A stretch of 64,000 nt of DNA from Apoda limacodes (taxonomy: Eukaryota; Arthropoda; Insecta; Lepidoptera; Limacodidae), in assembly GCA_946406115.1 (NCBI GenBank), contig OX291543.1:27120815-27184814 (forward strand), read 5' to 3'. Every line of letters starts with the position of its first letter. Within the stretch, counting starts at the first letter, position 1. The position numbers were made by a program, and so were the translations under genes. The notes beneath the pieces were generated by a model. It was not told where the DNA came from and searched no databases. It worked only from the letters and a program-made list of their open reading frames with translations. Below are positions 23,201 to 31,452 of the stretch, piece after piece.

Positions 23201-24572
23201 GTTTATTCCGATTGAGATAAAGAATTAGATATTTTTATTTCCGTCATGTCGTTCTGTATAATTATATGACTACGTTCGTGATACCTGTATATTTAAATGA
23301 GTTTTAAATTTTAAAACCAAGTATTTTTTTAACGTTTACAAAAGTTAGGAAACCGATAGAAATTTTTGAACAAGAAACAACACAAAACTGTTAGTTTTTT
23401 TTTTAAGATAACATCAACAGTATAACAATTTTTTTATGTATACAATAATAAATAGACAAAATTAACTTACCACTAAATATATATAAAATTTTATTACAGT
23501 AAGAATACCTACTCTAAAGTATACTTTTTAGACATGGTATCCAATATACTAGCGGCATTACCTCGCTGAATGGCAATGCTCAGCCGTTGAGCGAGGTAAT
23601 GAACAGCTTCGTAGTCTCCAGATAAAAGGACTAGTCGTTCAGATAAATCTTTTCGTGTTTGACGACCATGGACCCAACGTTTCCACACCAATTAAAAATT
23701 GTTAGTTTTTAATTTTGGAACCAAGATTTTTTTTTATATTTTCATAGGTTAGAAAACCAATAGAAACTTTTGAATATAGGCCTGAAGAAGAAACTTAAAA
23801 AAAATATAACAAACGTGCAAACTGAAAAAAAAATTACGCGACTGTAGGAAAACTTGCGAGCTGCACGTTTACATACAAAATGCTATAGTTTCTCCTTCGC
23901 TATACCTACTTAGTCAGATATACATGAATTTTGAAGATCTCGTAGATATTATAGAATCCTAGGATTGTAAGTTTTAATCAAAAAGAAATATTATAAGTAC
24001 GTAAAATATTTGTAACCTAACACTGTAATGGGAAAATTAAATGTCAAATATTATCGCATTTTGTGTTTAGGTATTGCACCGTCTGTCTGCCCCCTTAAGG
24101 AATCAATATTGATCACGCTAGATGGTTATAAAAGTCATACGAATCGTGACTTACTTAAGAAATAGGTACTTTTGCCAAAGTTCAGGACCCACGCTACATC
24201 CTACATGTGTATCGAGATGGTGTTTTTTTAATAGTGTTAGTTTATAAAAAAAATTTTTTTTAGGGCACAACTCAAGTTTCGGCCGCAGCAGGCGGAAGTG
24301 GCTAGCTGGACCCACTAATAATTTGGAAAAGACTGATCTAGATTTTCACAACTTCTATTTTTTACATATAAAAAATCATATTGGTAAGGACTTAACCTTC
24401 CTTCAACATTAGTAACCTAGTTTCACTGCGTCCATACAAAACTAACGCCCACAGAAACACCTTAACCGAAACATATGCCAAGCTTATCACACTCACCTTG
24501 ACAATAAACAAATCCGATAATCACAAGAAAGACGTACAAATGAAACGAAATTAACACTGACTTCCGATTCAT
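1395..24572 (-). CDS. Integrin beta subunit, divergent insect type, 5' eleven coding exons (3' end outside window)
   Basis: Beta chain of an alpha/beta integrin, the plasma-membrane receptor that links extracellular ligands to the cytoskeleton. Coding exons, 5' to 3' on the minus strand: 24572-24497, 20056-19918, 9970-9813, 9251-9086, 8026-7882, 7175-6968, 6879-6758, 6645-6319, 5050-4878, 2277-2086, 1564-1395. They sum to 1876 nt (625 residues plus one base) and every junction keeps phase. Domains: signal peptide about 1-25, PSI 36-67, hybrid segment to about 130, beta-I domain about 139-375, hybrid return, then I-EGF repeats from about 468. MIDAS reads D149-L-T151-W-S153, where most beta chains have DxSxS; ADMIDAS aspartates D156 and D157 are present. 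The last I-EGF, beta-tail, membrane and cytoplasmic parts are expected below position 1395 and were not found in 1-1394, so the gene runs off the left edge. Introns 1 and 2 (4.4 and 9.9 kb) are full of repeats. Which insect beta class it belongs to cannot be decided here. Confidence 0.93.
1684..1711 (+). repeat. Left target-site duplication of the SINE
   Basis: Starts ACTTATCAACTCACC. Matches 2051-2078 at 26 of 28 positions. On the minus strand this copy contains a consensus-like 5' splice site (CTG|GTGAGT at 1698/1697). Confidence 0.75.
1712..2050 (+). mobile_element. tRNA-derived SINE (family B) inserted in integrin intron 10
   Basis: Head with A-box-like TGGCTCAGTAGG (about 1723) and B-box-like TTTCGATTCCC, then a (CA)n tract, then the tail ATGGCGCTGTGTGTAATGTC and a T-rich end. 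Flanked by a 28-bp direct repeat (1684-1711 and 2051-2078) with two mismatches. Related tails occur at 35970-36075, 38120-38345 and 48303-48545. Confidence 0.8.
1946..1976 (+). repeat. (AC)n microsatellite inside the SINE
   Basis: About 15 uninterrupted AC units. Confidence 0.95.
2051..2078 (+). repeat. Right target-site duplication of the SINE
   Basis: Pairs with 1684-1711. It ends 7 bases from the true splice donor of integrin exon 10 (2085/2084). Confidence 0.75.
2086..2277 (-). CDS. Integrin beta coding exon 10: I-EGF repeats
   Basis: Residues 505-568. Begins SGPDCDCS and contains the I-EGF pattern C-x-GxGxCxCGxCxC-x4-YxGxxCxC ([20 protein letters not shown]). Acceptor TTGCAG, donor CCG|GTGAGT. 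A SINE with target duplications lies a few bases into the downstream intron. Confidence 0.93.
2885..3015 (-). mobile_element. LINE 3' end remnant
   Basis: On the plus strand TTTTTTATTCAAATAGAC ... ACCACCGGTTCG ... GAACCGACAAGAAACTCAGC is a 3' end that I recognise as common to lepidopteran LINE copies, here in minus orientation. Lies in integrin intron 9. Confidence 0.5.
4020..4511 (-). pseudogene. Non-LTR retrotransposon, C-terminal part of ORF2 (open, 163 codons)
   Basis: The open frame shows the C-terminal pattern of LINE reverse transcriptases: [26 protein letters not shown], then [19 protein letters not shown]. No catalytic motif is present, so it is a 5'-truncated fragment. It sits in the intron between integrin exons 9 and 10. 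Confidence 0.75.
4878..5050 (-). CDS. Integrin beta coding exon 9: hybrid end and first I-EGF repeat
   Basis: Residues 448-504. [20 protein letters not shown] continues the hybrid domain, then [10 protein letters not shown] opens the cysteine-rich stalk. The acceptor is a long T tract ending TTTAG just before TCTTATC. The donor GGATG|GTTGGT is weak but is the one that rebuilds the tryptophan codon of CNTGWSG with exon 10. Confidence 0.88.
5560..5820 (-). repeat. Degraded repeat remnant in integrin intron 8
   Basis: Contains GCGCGAGTCCGACTCACAC, the reverse complement of the GTGCGAGTCGGACTCGCGC start of the repeat at 16609-16910. The rest is diverged. Confidence 0.35.
6319..6645 (-). CDS. Integrin beta coding exon 8: end of beta-I domain, return into hybrid domain
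   Basis: Residues 339-447. [20 protein letters not shown] completes the beta-I domain. The following segment, with two cysteines (DCG, RCTG) and a DSCPEFKK end, is the hybrid-domain return. Acceptor TTTTAG, donor AAG|GTATGC, phase 0. Confidence 0.93.
6758..6879 (-). CDS. Integrin beta coding exon 7: beta-I domain
   Basis: Residues 298-338. Contains [13 protein letters not shown] and [13 protein letters not shown], corresponding to the conserved DGQCHL and YPSI blocks. Acceptor TTGTAG, donor AAG|GTAATC at a codon boundary. Confidence 0.93.
6968..7175 (-). CDS. Integrin beta coding exon 6: beta-I domain core
   Basis: Residues 229-297. [19 protein letters not shown] matches the conserved N-L-D-x-PE-G-x-DA-x-QV-x-CG block, with alanine and leucine replacing the usual P and [22 protein letters not shown] follows. 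Donor GACC|GTAAAA, phase 1. Confidence 0.93.
7882..8026 (-). CDS. Integrin beta coding exon 5: beta-I domain, specificity loop
   Basis: Residues 180-228. [15 protein letters not shown] is strongly conserved in beta integrins. The specificity-determining loop is closed by C206 and C213 with six residues between them (AMEEEA, unusually acidic). The exon ends LSLTNT at a codon boundary; donor ACG|GTATAC. Confidence 0.93.
8265..8296 (+). repeat. (CATA)n microsatellite
   Basis: Eight CATA units in integrin intron 4. Confidence 0.95.
9086..9251 (-). CDS. Integrin beta coding exon 4: start of beta-I domain with MIDAS
   Basis: Residues 125-179. [18 protein letters not shown] is the signature of the integrin beta-I domain. 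The metal site has D149, T151 and S153, so the first serine of DxSxS is threonine. D156 and D157 fit the ADMIDAS. Donor AG|GTAAGC. Confidence 0.95.
9390..9605. repeat. Diverged interspersed repeat in integrin intron 3
   Basis: Shares GAGGGCACGT, then GAGGCCTTATGGGCGGCTT, with 50230-50330 (GAGGGCACGTTTAACTG, GAGGCCTTATAGGCGGCTT). Probably two copies of one repeat; the reading frames across it carry no recognisable domain. Confidence 0.5.
9813..9970 (-). CDS. Integrin beta coding exon 3: PSI end and hybrid-domain strand
   Basis: Residues 72-124. It contains the late PSI cysteine (STGCGQG) and the conserved stretch [12 protein letters not shown] that leads into the hybrid domain. Acceptor TTATACAG, donor GCAA|GTATGT. 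Confidence 0.9.
10170..11163 (+). pseudogene. Non-LTR retrotransposon remnant: end of reverse transcriptase and 3' tail
   Basis: With stops and frame changes, it reads [14 protein letters not shown], then FLGITLDAK, then an open stretch 10527-10874 ([39 protein letters not shown]), the C-terminal ORF2 pattern of LINEs. Ends with AATAAACTATTTGAATTTG and a short repeat of TTTGAA. In integrin intron 2. Confidence 0.8.
11432..11748 (-). mobile_element. tRNA-headed SINE (family A), near full length
   Basis: Read on the minus strand it starts GTGGTGGCCAAGGGGTTTAA (A-box region), has a B-box GGTTCGAACCCC, a middle GGAAAACATCGTGAGGAAAC, and ends CCCCAGTAGTGGGGACGTAT. Copies: 1-106 and 56390-56632; a partial middle part lies at about 13220-13345. 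Confidence 0.7.
11760..15527. other. Integrin intron 2: AT-rich, degraded repeats, no exon recognised
   Basis: Holds a Helitron-like remnant (about 11800-12020), a partial SINE A (about 13220-13345), a low-complexity stretch at 13780-14130, and otherwise unexplained AT-rich sequence. Reading frames here are short and low in complexity. Confidence 0.5.
15528..15930. mobile_element. TTAA-flanked inverted-repeat MITE, about 400 bp
   Basis: TTAA at 15528-15531 is followed by GAGGATACACTGCGCGGCGC. The right end is its inverse (GCGCCGCAAAGTGTATCCTC) followed by TTAA at 15927-15930. The arms match for about 90-100 bp, including GCGGGCTTCATACAAACGAA, with scattered mismatches. A TTAA duplication is the mark of piggyBac-type insertion. 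There is no transposase frame inside, so it would be non-autonomous. Confidence 0.75.
16609..16910 (+). repeat. Interspersed repeat, short form (GGCCAAGTGCGAGTCG ... GGAACCCTAAAAA)
   Basis: Starts GGCCAAGTGCGAGTCGGACT and ends TTGCCATTTGGCTACGGAAC. The same start, the block TGATTGAATGAAA ... TTTATGACGTATTAAA, and the end occur at 60606-61236, which carries about 320 bp more in the middle. Confidence 0.75.
17105..17180 (+). repeat. Isolated 3' tail of the same LINE family
   Basis: GGTACGGTGACCGCTTACAA, then TTTTCCACCTTAGTG and an A-rich tail. Confidence 0.6.
17800..18815 (+). pseudogene. Non-LTR retrotransposon, reverse transcriptase to 3' end, decayed
   Basis: Includes [14 protein letters not shown] and [11 protein letters not shown], the catalytic YADD region of a LINE reverse transcriptase (17869-18258), ending in a stop. 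After a frame change it reads [20 protein letters not shown] and [10 protein letters not shown]. Ends with GGTGACCGCTTACCATCAGG, then GTTTGCCACCTCAGTG and an A-rich tail. The same family is at 44269-44918 (plus) and 26084-26345 (minus). Frameshifts and stops make it inactive. Lies in integrin intron 2. Confidence 0.88.
18972..19287 (+). other. Unrecognised open reading frame segment
   Basis: A plus-strand frame is open from about 18972 to the stop at 19285-19287. It reads [19 protein letters not shown], then [19 protein letters not shown], then [11 protein letters not shown]. The composition (acidic, then proline/serine) is more protein-like than the neighbouring frames. I do not recognise a family. 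It lies on the strand opposite the integrin gene, in its intron 2. It may be a fragment of a mobile-element ORF; no start codon context or splice partner is obvious. Confidence 0.25.
19288..19840. repeat. Non-AT-rich island with degenerate short repeats
   Basis: More balanced in base composition than its surroundings and without long reading frames. TGCAACAG recurs at about 19403, 19489 and 19651, and GTAGTA/GTATTACC-type words recur between, suggesting a decayed tandem array of about 75-90-bp units. Abuts integrin exon 2. Confidence 0.3.
19918..20056 (-). CDS. Integrin beta coding exon 2: PSI domain
   Basis: Residues 26-71. The cysteine pattern C36-x5-C42-G-x-C45 ... C52-R-W-C55 ... C67 is that of the plexin-semaphorin-integrin domain at the N-terminus of integrin beta chains. 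Acceptor TTTATTAG, donor GAGAG|GTAACA, leaving phase 2. Confidence 0.92.
20660..20770 (+). repeat. SINE-like fragment (GGGGTAGGCAGAGACCAAAG)
   Basis: ACATCACGCCTGTTTCCCAG then GGGGTAGGCAGAGACCAAAG is a motif I know from lepidopteran SINE-like repeats. A second copy is at 36395-36450. In integrin intron 1. Confidence 0.55.
20870..21155 (+). repeat. Helitron-like non-autonomous repeat, diverged
   Basis: Has the arrangement seen in the 27.5, 53.6 and 62.5-kb copies: GATCTGGATGTAATTTGGCA, AGATAGACTATAGTCCGG, and an end GGTGGAGCCGCTTACAAAAG. Its terminal CTAG is lost. Confidence 0.45.
22700..22830 (+). repeat. Remnant of the GGAACCCTAAA repeat
   Basis: GGTTCCGAGCTAAATGGCAA ... AACGGAACCCTAAAGATG resembles the ends of the repeats at 16609 and 60606. 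Confidence 0.35.
23509..23691 (-). pseudogene. Short reading frame, probably mobile-element derived
   Basis: Reads [20 protein letters not shown] then NAASILDT. This looks like the C-terminal tail of an ORF that recurs in lepidopteran repeats, by my recollection only. It has no start or splice context that links it to the integrin gene. Confidence 0.35.
24497..24572 (-). CDS. Integrin beta coding exon 1: start codon and signal peptide
   Basis: Residues 1-25. The ATG has A at -3. It opens with MNRKSV, followed by a hydrophobic stretch ([12 protein letters not shown]) and a C-Q end typical of signal-peptidase cleavage. The donor is CAAG|GTGAGT, leaving phase 1, which joins exactly to the PSI exon to give V26-E-Q-K. 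Confidence 0.85.
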
Positions 24573-24790
24573 ATTCAACTTCAATTATTTTTCATTTAAA
24601 CTAGTTATATTCGCACGTTTGATTCAAGTGGCGATATTGCGCGATTGGTTTTGCGATGAGTAAGTGATAAGGGCTGATAAAGAGATAAGGTTCGCGGTAC
24701 GCGCGATCGCGTCGCGACCGACGACGCGCCGCGCGATTTCGTTTACGTCGTTTTCAGTCAACATCTGCCACAACTCTGTCTCACACACAA
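24573..24790 (-). promoter_or_regulatory. Probable integrin beta 5' UTR / promoter region
   Basis: Directly upstream of the start codon. Positions 24691-24751 are far richer in CpG (runs of GCGCG, CGCGACCG) than the AT-rich surroundings. A CCAAT box reads on the minus strand at 24644-24648, and several GATA cores lie at 24666-24690. The transcription start site was not located. Confidence 0.35.
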
Positions 24791-25769
24791 CACAACTGCC
24801 AACACCGTTTCAGCCTTACAAACCGCTACTCAAATTCTAAAACAAAACAACGATCTAACTACGACAAAGTCGAACAAGCTTTTGTTTTCACATCCATTGC
24901 TGCTTCAAAGACAAGACTGCGTCAAATTTGTAACGGCGTTTGCTTTAATCTATATGAAATGCTGTGAAAGTTTGGTTGGTTGTTTTCATAATACCAGAAT
25001 CGCTACAGCGTACGTCCTCTACACAAGCAACAGATCGCTTTAATCGACGCTTAGCCGATAAGAAATATATAGGTTTTCAGTGCTGATATCCAGACAGAAC
25101 AAATAATAATGTAGGTCGTGCAAAGAGATTCAAGTTCACACTTACAATGATAACTCACTTTAAATTTATAATTTGCATAACCTTACTAACTATTTAATAT
25201 TGATAAAAACTTACTTAATCTTATTTTTGGAAACTTAAAAAAACATACAACAGAATTTCACATGTAATTTGGACATAAAATAGAGTATGTTGATCGTATA
25301 ATGTTACTGAATTTATAAACAGGCAAATGACAACAAATTTTACCGACTGTATTAATTTAACTGTGTTATGTAATCATACTTCTGATTGTTATTAATTGGA
25401 CTGAAAAAGTAGGACCCTAAACAAAACACCTTATGAAATTTGGTACAATCAGGGTATGTGCGTATGCGTACACACAGAATACGATGATAGGATTTAGAAA
25501 TAATTAATTAATTCTTTATGACCGAAAGAAATTATAGAGTTTATATATGAGCAAAATTTGAAAAGAAAGAAGAAAATTTTTTTTATTTTAGGATCGACAG
25601 TGATAAGTAGTTATTGTATGTTCTGATATATGCGGACGACTTACTACGTTTTGTTATTAATTTTATGAGATTAGAAAATCAAATAAACGCTTAGCAAAAA
25701 TTTTGATTTAGAACTAGCGTAAAATCGAAGTGGCGTCAAATACCAATTTTTTTTTTTATTTTTAGACAT
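24791..25769. other. Intergenic, upstream of the integrin gene; nothing recognised
   Basis: AT-rich, no long reading frames, no clear repeat ends. Confidence 0.5.
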
Positions 25770-26060
25770 TGATCTCGGTCCCTTTCCAGTCTCAGTCGCC
25801 AGGGCATTATGGTGGAACGGCTATCTCCGAATTACTGTATGAGGTATCGCTTTGAGCTCCTGACCACAGAAGACACGTCTAGCAACTCTGCACGAGTAGG
25901 TTCTGATGTAGGGATAGACACTATTTGTAAAGTTTTTTTTCTGCAGCACAATTTCTGATGTAACTGTTGGCACTTACTTGTAAGATATGTATCTCGCATT
26001 TTCTTTAACCAAGGAGCGTTACATATTGTCCTTAGGACGCTATTCTGCACAAAAAGTATT
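25770..26060 (-). pseudogene. LINE ORF2 C-terminal remnant
   Basis: The frame at 25832-26050 begins QNSVLRTICNAPWLKKMRDT, which is the QN-x-(V/F)LR-x-I-x-xAPW motif near the C-terminus of jockey-type LINE proteins. Confidence 0.6.
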
Positions 26061-26083
26061 CTATATGTTTAATCCTGCACCTG

Positions 26084-26345
26084 CTTTTTTTTATACCACT
26101 AAGGTGGCAAACAAGCTTGCGGTCCTGGTAGTAGGCGGTCACCGCAGCCTATGAACGCTTGCTTGCTTGTTAAGGCATCACTGACGTGTTGCCGACCGTT
26201 TCGAAATCTAATAACTTCGTTCTTGAAGAACCGCATATTGTAGTCCTCAGAGAAAACCTTGGTAGGGAGGCATTCCACAACCTAAGCGTTCGCAAGAGGA
26301 AGTTTCTCTGACACCGCACTGTACGTGACCGTTTAGGTTCTAAGT
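26084..26345 (-). pseudogene. LINE 3' end, same family as 17800-18815
   Basis: On the plus strand it starts with a T tract, then ATACCACTAAGGTGGCAAAC, AGGCGGTCACCGCAGCC, and AGAGAAAACCTTGGTAGGGA. This is the reverse complement of the tail at 44690-44918. Confidence 0.75.
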
Positions 26346-26474
26346 TGTAAGGCTAAATTCCCTGCTGGAGGCATATGCTGCTTTTGCTCGCGACTAGTGA
26401 CGCCCCAAAGCTGGTATTGGGTGTTTTCGAAGATCATTTTAGGCATAAATATAAAATATTAATGATTTTTATTA

Positions 26475-26605
26475 ACTATCCTTAATTACCATAAGACACA
26501 GGAAGTTTTCATTTACTATCCTTACTTACCATAACACACAGGAGGTTTTGCATTTACTATTCTTACTTACCATAACACACAGGAGGTTTTCATTTACTGT
26601 CCTGT
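26475..26605 (+). repeat. Minisatellite, about 3.2 copies of a 40-41-bp unit
   Basis: Units start at 26475, 26515 and 26556 (ACTATCCTTACTTACCATAA then CACACAGGAGGTTTT); a partial fourth starts at 26596. Confidence 0.9.
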
Positions 26606-27260
26606 AATCTGAGGGCCTAGTAAACGGATTCAATTAATTTTGTCAGGTCACTGTGGTCATCTATCCCATAGAGTACAATTGGATAAGGCTTGTTATTTGT
26701 TTTGGCTGGCTAGTTGTGACTTCTATCAATACAAATTGTAAACCGTCAAACCTATTTTCATGCCTAATTTGTCGAAGAAGGTACACGTTGCCTTGGCGCA
26801 TGGCGAGTGGCTTTGTTCCGTGATTAAAGGTTGTGAGTCTGACACTGGTTTTGTGCAATGTGACATTGTGACTGCAGTAGAACCTTTTGTTGGCAATTCA
26901 CTGGCTTGCCTGGTTTTATCTGAACCTTTTGTGTGGAAGGCTTAGTACCTACGTTAAATTTTACGTTTTGGCTGTGGTTGCTAAAGGTATAGAAGTTGCT
27001 TTGTGGTCTTTTTTCGGAGGTTTTCTTGCCCTTCTCAAATAGGTGTATGTTTGCAAATTTATTTAAGTGAAATTGGCTATCAAATGCAAAAAGAATTTTT
27101 CAAATCCGAAGGTTCTAGAGATTAGCGTGTTCAAACAAAAAACAAAGAAATTCTTTAGCTTTATTATATTAGTATAGGTATTAGAGTTTTACAGGGGAAA
27201 GAAAATGAGTCACTATAAATACAAGTCAGAAAACAACCATTTTTATTGGCCGGAATTGTG

Positions 27261-27330
27261 CCTTGATAGCTCAAATGGTCAGAGCACTTACACGGACTTT
27301 ATGGGTTGCAGGTTCAAGTCCTCGGGGTAA
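27261..27330 (+). pseudogene. tRNA-like sequence (tRNA pseudogene or SINE head)
   Basis: CCTTGATAGCTCAAATGGTC has an A-box-like D arm. GGTTCAAGTCC is a B-box. The acceptor and T stems do not pair well (CCTTGA against CGGGGTA; TGCAG against CCTCG), so a functional tRNA is unlikely. Confidence 0.5.
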
Positions 27331-27539
27331 TATTTTATATCCATTTGTTTTTATTGATGATGTTAATATCATTATACAAATTGTATGTTAGTATTTTTTA
27401 ATAAAAAGGCTTCCTTCATTTACATTATTTTATTATTTCGCTCTAAATACAGCTACAGTTAAAAACTGCAGTAACCGCTCAACTTCAGGCAGGCTGTATG
27501 CTTTTTGGCACTTTAGTTTCTTTTCTCTTCTTCTCTTTC

Positions 27540-27783
27540 GTAAATTAAGAAGGAGCTTATCAATCCAAACTTGTACATTTGTGTAAGTCCATTTGTTTGT
27601 TGTAGACTACTTTTTGTCTCGAAAAGGTTTCCGAAGGAATAACTATAACCAAATTTCACGTGAACAAACTAAAGCTACATATAGCTTGCTACAGCAAACA
27701 TCCTTACTATAGTCATTTCATTACCGTAGGAGGACCACGCTTATCCTCGGATTAGGAGCGGGCAGAGCCGCGAGTAAAGCTAG
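27540..27783 (+). repeat. Helitron-like non-autonomous repeat ending in CTAG
   Basis: The end GAGCGGGCAGAGCCGCGAGT then AAAGCTAG (to 27783) followed by T matches the CTRR end of Helitrons. The inner text ATAACTATAACCAAATTTCA is shared in arrangement with 62.7 kb. Confidence 0.55.
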
Positions 27784-28524
27784 TAACAAAATCTATCATG
27801 TAGCTACTACATTCCTACTAGTCACCAAAGTGCGAACATGCTATCACCGTCCTTCAATGTGATACGCCACTATGGCATATTAATCCTGTTTTCCTAATTG
27901 CTCATTACGGCACTAAGCGCTAATTCACAAGACACACCGGAGCCGGTCACGCATAGACACTCCTAGATTATCAACCATCCGGCGAAGACCTGCCTTGTTC
28001 GTATCTAAACCTTCAAGCTCCTCCAAATACCATAGACCGTCTCTCAGTGGTTAACTAAATTTAACTGTAGGAGTACATTCGAGGTCAAAACTACAAAGGT
28101 TGAATAAACTTAAACATTTCTCAATCAGACATACTGTAGGCGGGTAATTGTCGTTTAGTTCTACTGTTTTTGACGATGTAAATGTCATCATGCCAAATGC
28201 AGATGTGAGTTAGTTATAGACGTAGATACAACCGGCAATTTTTGCGCAAGTAGATTTCCATGTAAAGGTTTTATGAACATTCATTAATTAATACATCCTG
28301 GTTAGTATTTTATATATGGTAAGAATTTGTTTATTGGACTTAGGTACTTTATTACCTACTTATACTTACATGGTATTTAGAGAAGATTAGATAGATAAAT
28401 TGTGATGATATTGACGTCTAAGATGATTTGTATGTTTAATTAAGTACAGTACGATTGAATCAAAGTAAGAGCCGAGGGTTCAGTGCTTCAGAGTTCAACC
28501 TTTTTGACATGATACATATTTTCC

Positions 28525-28822
28525 TCCATTTTGCTTGAAAAACATTTATTTTCTTATTTGTCAATTTGACTGCTTGGCAAATTTGTTGATTAGACTTTCC
28601 AATCTGGGGGCCTACATACTATAGTTCTTCTAAGGCTTTTTTTTTCTTTATTTAATTCTTTATTTAATTTAATTATGTCACAAAATATTTTTTTTTATTT
28701 TTTCCTAAGTTCATTAAAACAAGAAGAACTTCGATAAAAACAAGATGGTGGCGGAGACCACCTTTTTTTATCGAAGTTCATACAATCGTCTATATTTCGA
28801 AACGTTTTTCAAGCAAAATGGA
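28525..28822. mobile_element. Possible MITE with 19-bp terminal inverted repeats and an internal hairpin
   Basis: TCCATTTTGCTTGAAAAAC at 28525-28543 is exactly inverted at 28804-28822. Inside, 28726-28740 and 28765-28779 form a perfect 15-bp inverted pair enclosing a second GGTGG/CCACC stem. A target duplication was not identified. Confidence 0.5.
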
Positions 28823-28899
28823 AGCCAAGACAGCCTATGCATGCACGACATCACCATACGGCCATATTGATGTTATCCCATTTCGGCATGCATTATTAT

Positions 28900-30380
28900 T
28901 ATTACTAACAATAATTACCACAATACTGACCTTTCCATCTAACAATAATTATGCCAGCTCCAATAATAAAAGTTCCTAGTGTCCTACTCATTTTAGGAAA
29001 AAACAAAATTTCTAAAAATATTATTAGTTATACCATTGGCAAAGAATATATCTATTGGTTAGATTATAACTGTAAAAAATAAATGTATATTGTATGTCTA
29101 TTATTATCTACAATGATTAATATAATTTAGAATTTTTTCGCTCATTGTAACAGTGGCTTGATTGCATACATTGGTTTGATTTTTTGCATTGGCTGGCTTG
29201 ATAGCTGCTGGGACAGAAAATAACAAAAAATACTTTTATCTCGGTTAAGATGTCACTGGATATACTTAAAAAAAAATTGTAGTTATTTACAACAATAAAT
29301 ATGTTATTTCCAAAAATATATATTATCTTTTATAAAAAATATTAATTTAAAATCTGAATGATGAAATTTTAAAATAGTAACTAAATGTTGATCTAAGATT
29401 ATTTAATTTTAATGTGAAATTGCTAATTTTAAACGTTATAAGGGTAGTTACTTCCTTTGTTTTTACAAAAAAAAATGTGTATGTCCATTGGAATATAAAT
29501 TATTAGAACAAACTGGTATTATCCTTGCAAATAAATATTTCTATTTCTATAACATCCACGACTTCAGCACTCTTTTATTATACATACAGCACACTAAAAC
29601 TCGATATACCCACCGTCTTTACAACTTTGGCAAAAATACATACCTGTGATACCTGTACTAGTTTATTAGACAGTAAATTAGGATTCTCCTGTTTCTCCCT
29701 TAACCGAAAAATTGCGTTCTCCCTCAGGTTATATTACAACTGAAATTAGTTAAGTGTCTTTTTCACGTGACTGTACCGACATGTTGGTGATCTGTTCCGT
29801 AAGTGGGTTCAAATGTAGAAGTGTCACTTGGACCGTGCATATTAAATAGAAAAGCAACCAAGTCAAGGTAACTAAGTGACTAAGTAGGTAGGTACACCCC
29901 TTAACAGATGGACAAGACGCTTGTTACTCAATCCATTAAGAGTATTTCTCCTTTGTACTTACTAAGTGATCATAACGGGATCGTCGTTAAATAATGGTGT
30001 GACGAAAGGAGACAAAGTAAGAAAGTCTGTTAAGTAAGCAGGTGTTGGTAAATAATAACTTATTGAAGGTGACAATATGGTCAAGCACGCTCTGGAGAGA
30101 ATAAATTATGAGGTCGGATAGATACACATTACATAGGTAAGTATATACACTTAAGACAAGTTCTATATTTCACGCAGTATGGAAATTGAACAAATAGATT
30201 ACGGAAATTTGTCACAAATTTGATTATAAAAAAAAAATGTTTGTCACTTTGTATTTGTACTATATCAATTTCTAAATTGATATCAGGTACCTTATCATAG
30301 CATGCATCTTTTATTTTTTCTACTTAAGAAATTTTGTGCTAATTACAAAGCTAAAAGATTCCAAAGAAATAAATAGAGGA
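28900..30380. other. Intergenic AT-rich DNA, nothing recognised
   Basis: No plausible gene or repeat ends found; the frames present are low in complexity. Confidence 0.45.
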
Positions 30381-31252
30381 AGATTAAAGACTCCGATATG
30401 ATGGCATTAAAGGTTCAGTAGATCGAAATATAAATGTACTAAACTGTCGGTTGAAGCCAGATAGGCTGATTAATCTATGTAACTTTAAAATTTGATCGTA
30501 ATTTTTTTTTTTAATTTTTAGAGGATATTCTCCGCAGCGCACTTTATACAAACGTAGATTGATTCTTTTCCGATAAAATTTTATTACCTGCGCACAACCA
30601 ACTTGCGTCTCCTGAAGATGCCTCGTGTTGAGGCGAAACACATGTCGAGTTTTTTTATCAATTTGGTGGTGGTGTTGTGATGAAGTTGGCATCGTCCACA
30701 TAAGGAGGGAGGGAGGGAGGTGCACTCCTACATGTGGATGGTGTACTTCTGCACGTGAGTGCTACTGAATTGTTTTTAGCGGATTTGCAAGGTAATAATA
30801 TTTCATCATAATAATGAATTTCCGCAAAGTAACGCCGGATTCTATCAATGATTCTTTTCCCTTTTCTTTTCTTTTACGTTATTATACCTTTAGTTTGAAA
30901 GGGTTGAAAGTTATACATTTTTGTATTTTATGAAAATGGTCTTAAATATTTCCAGCTAATTAAAACATTTTTGAGGATTTTCTCAAACGACGGACATATT
31001 ATTTCGGATTAAGATCATATTTACAAAATGTTATGGTGTTAAATTTCAATAAATGTCACAAATATGAGTGACAAAATTCGTTTGTATGAAGCACGTTAGT
31101 CACGACTCGTACGCTACGTTACGCGGCACGGGGAATATGCTTTAAAATCAGCAGCTTGAACGCATCGTTCCATTTTTGAAGTTTTCACTTTTCACTTTAG
31201 CGGCGTTGTGCACTTTTTTTGGTATAAGTAAAAAATGATAAACTCGCGCAGG

Positions 31253-31340
31253 CTGATCGAAAATTCGTAAGACGGAAACCATAATGCCACGCCGTACTGA
31301 TCGAAAATTCGTACTACGGAAACCATAATGCCGCGCCATA
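31253..31340 (+). repeat. Two tandem copies of a 44-bp unit
   Basis: 31253-31296 and 31297-31340 (CTGATCGAAAATTCGTA ... GGAAACCATAATGCC ... CGCC) differ at only a few positions. Confidence 0.9.
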
Positions 31341-31452
31341 TTTTAGACTATGACAGATTGAGATGTCAAATCTACTACGTCAAAAAGTAAGTAAACAAAC
31401 ATTATATACTAATACTAATTACTAATTACTAATATTATTAATTACTAATTTC

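Noticed and set aside
27261..27330. Functional tRNA gene
   Set aside because: A- and B-box are visible but acceptor and T stems do not pair, so it is listed only as tRNA-like.
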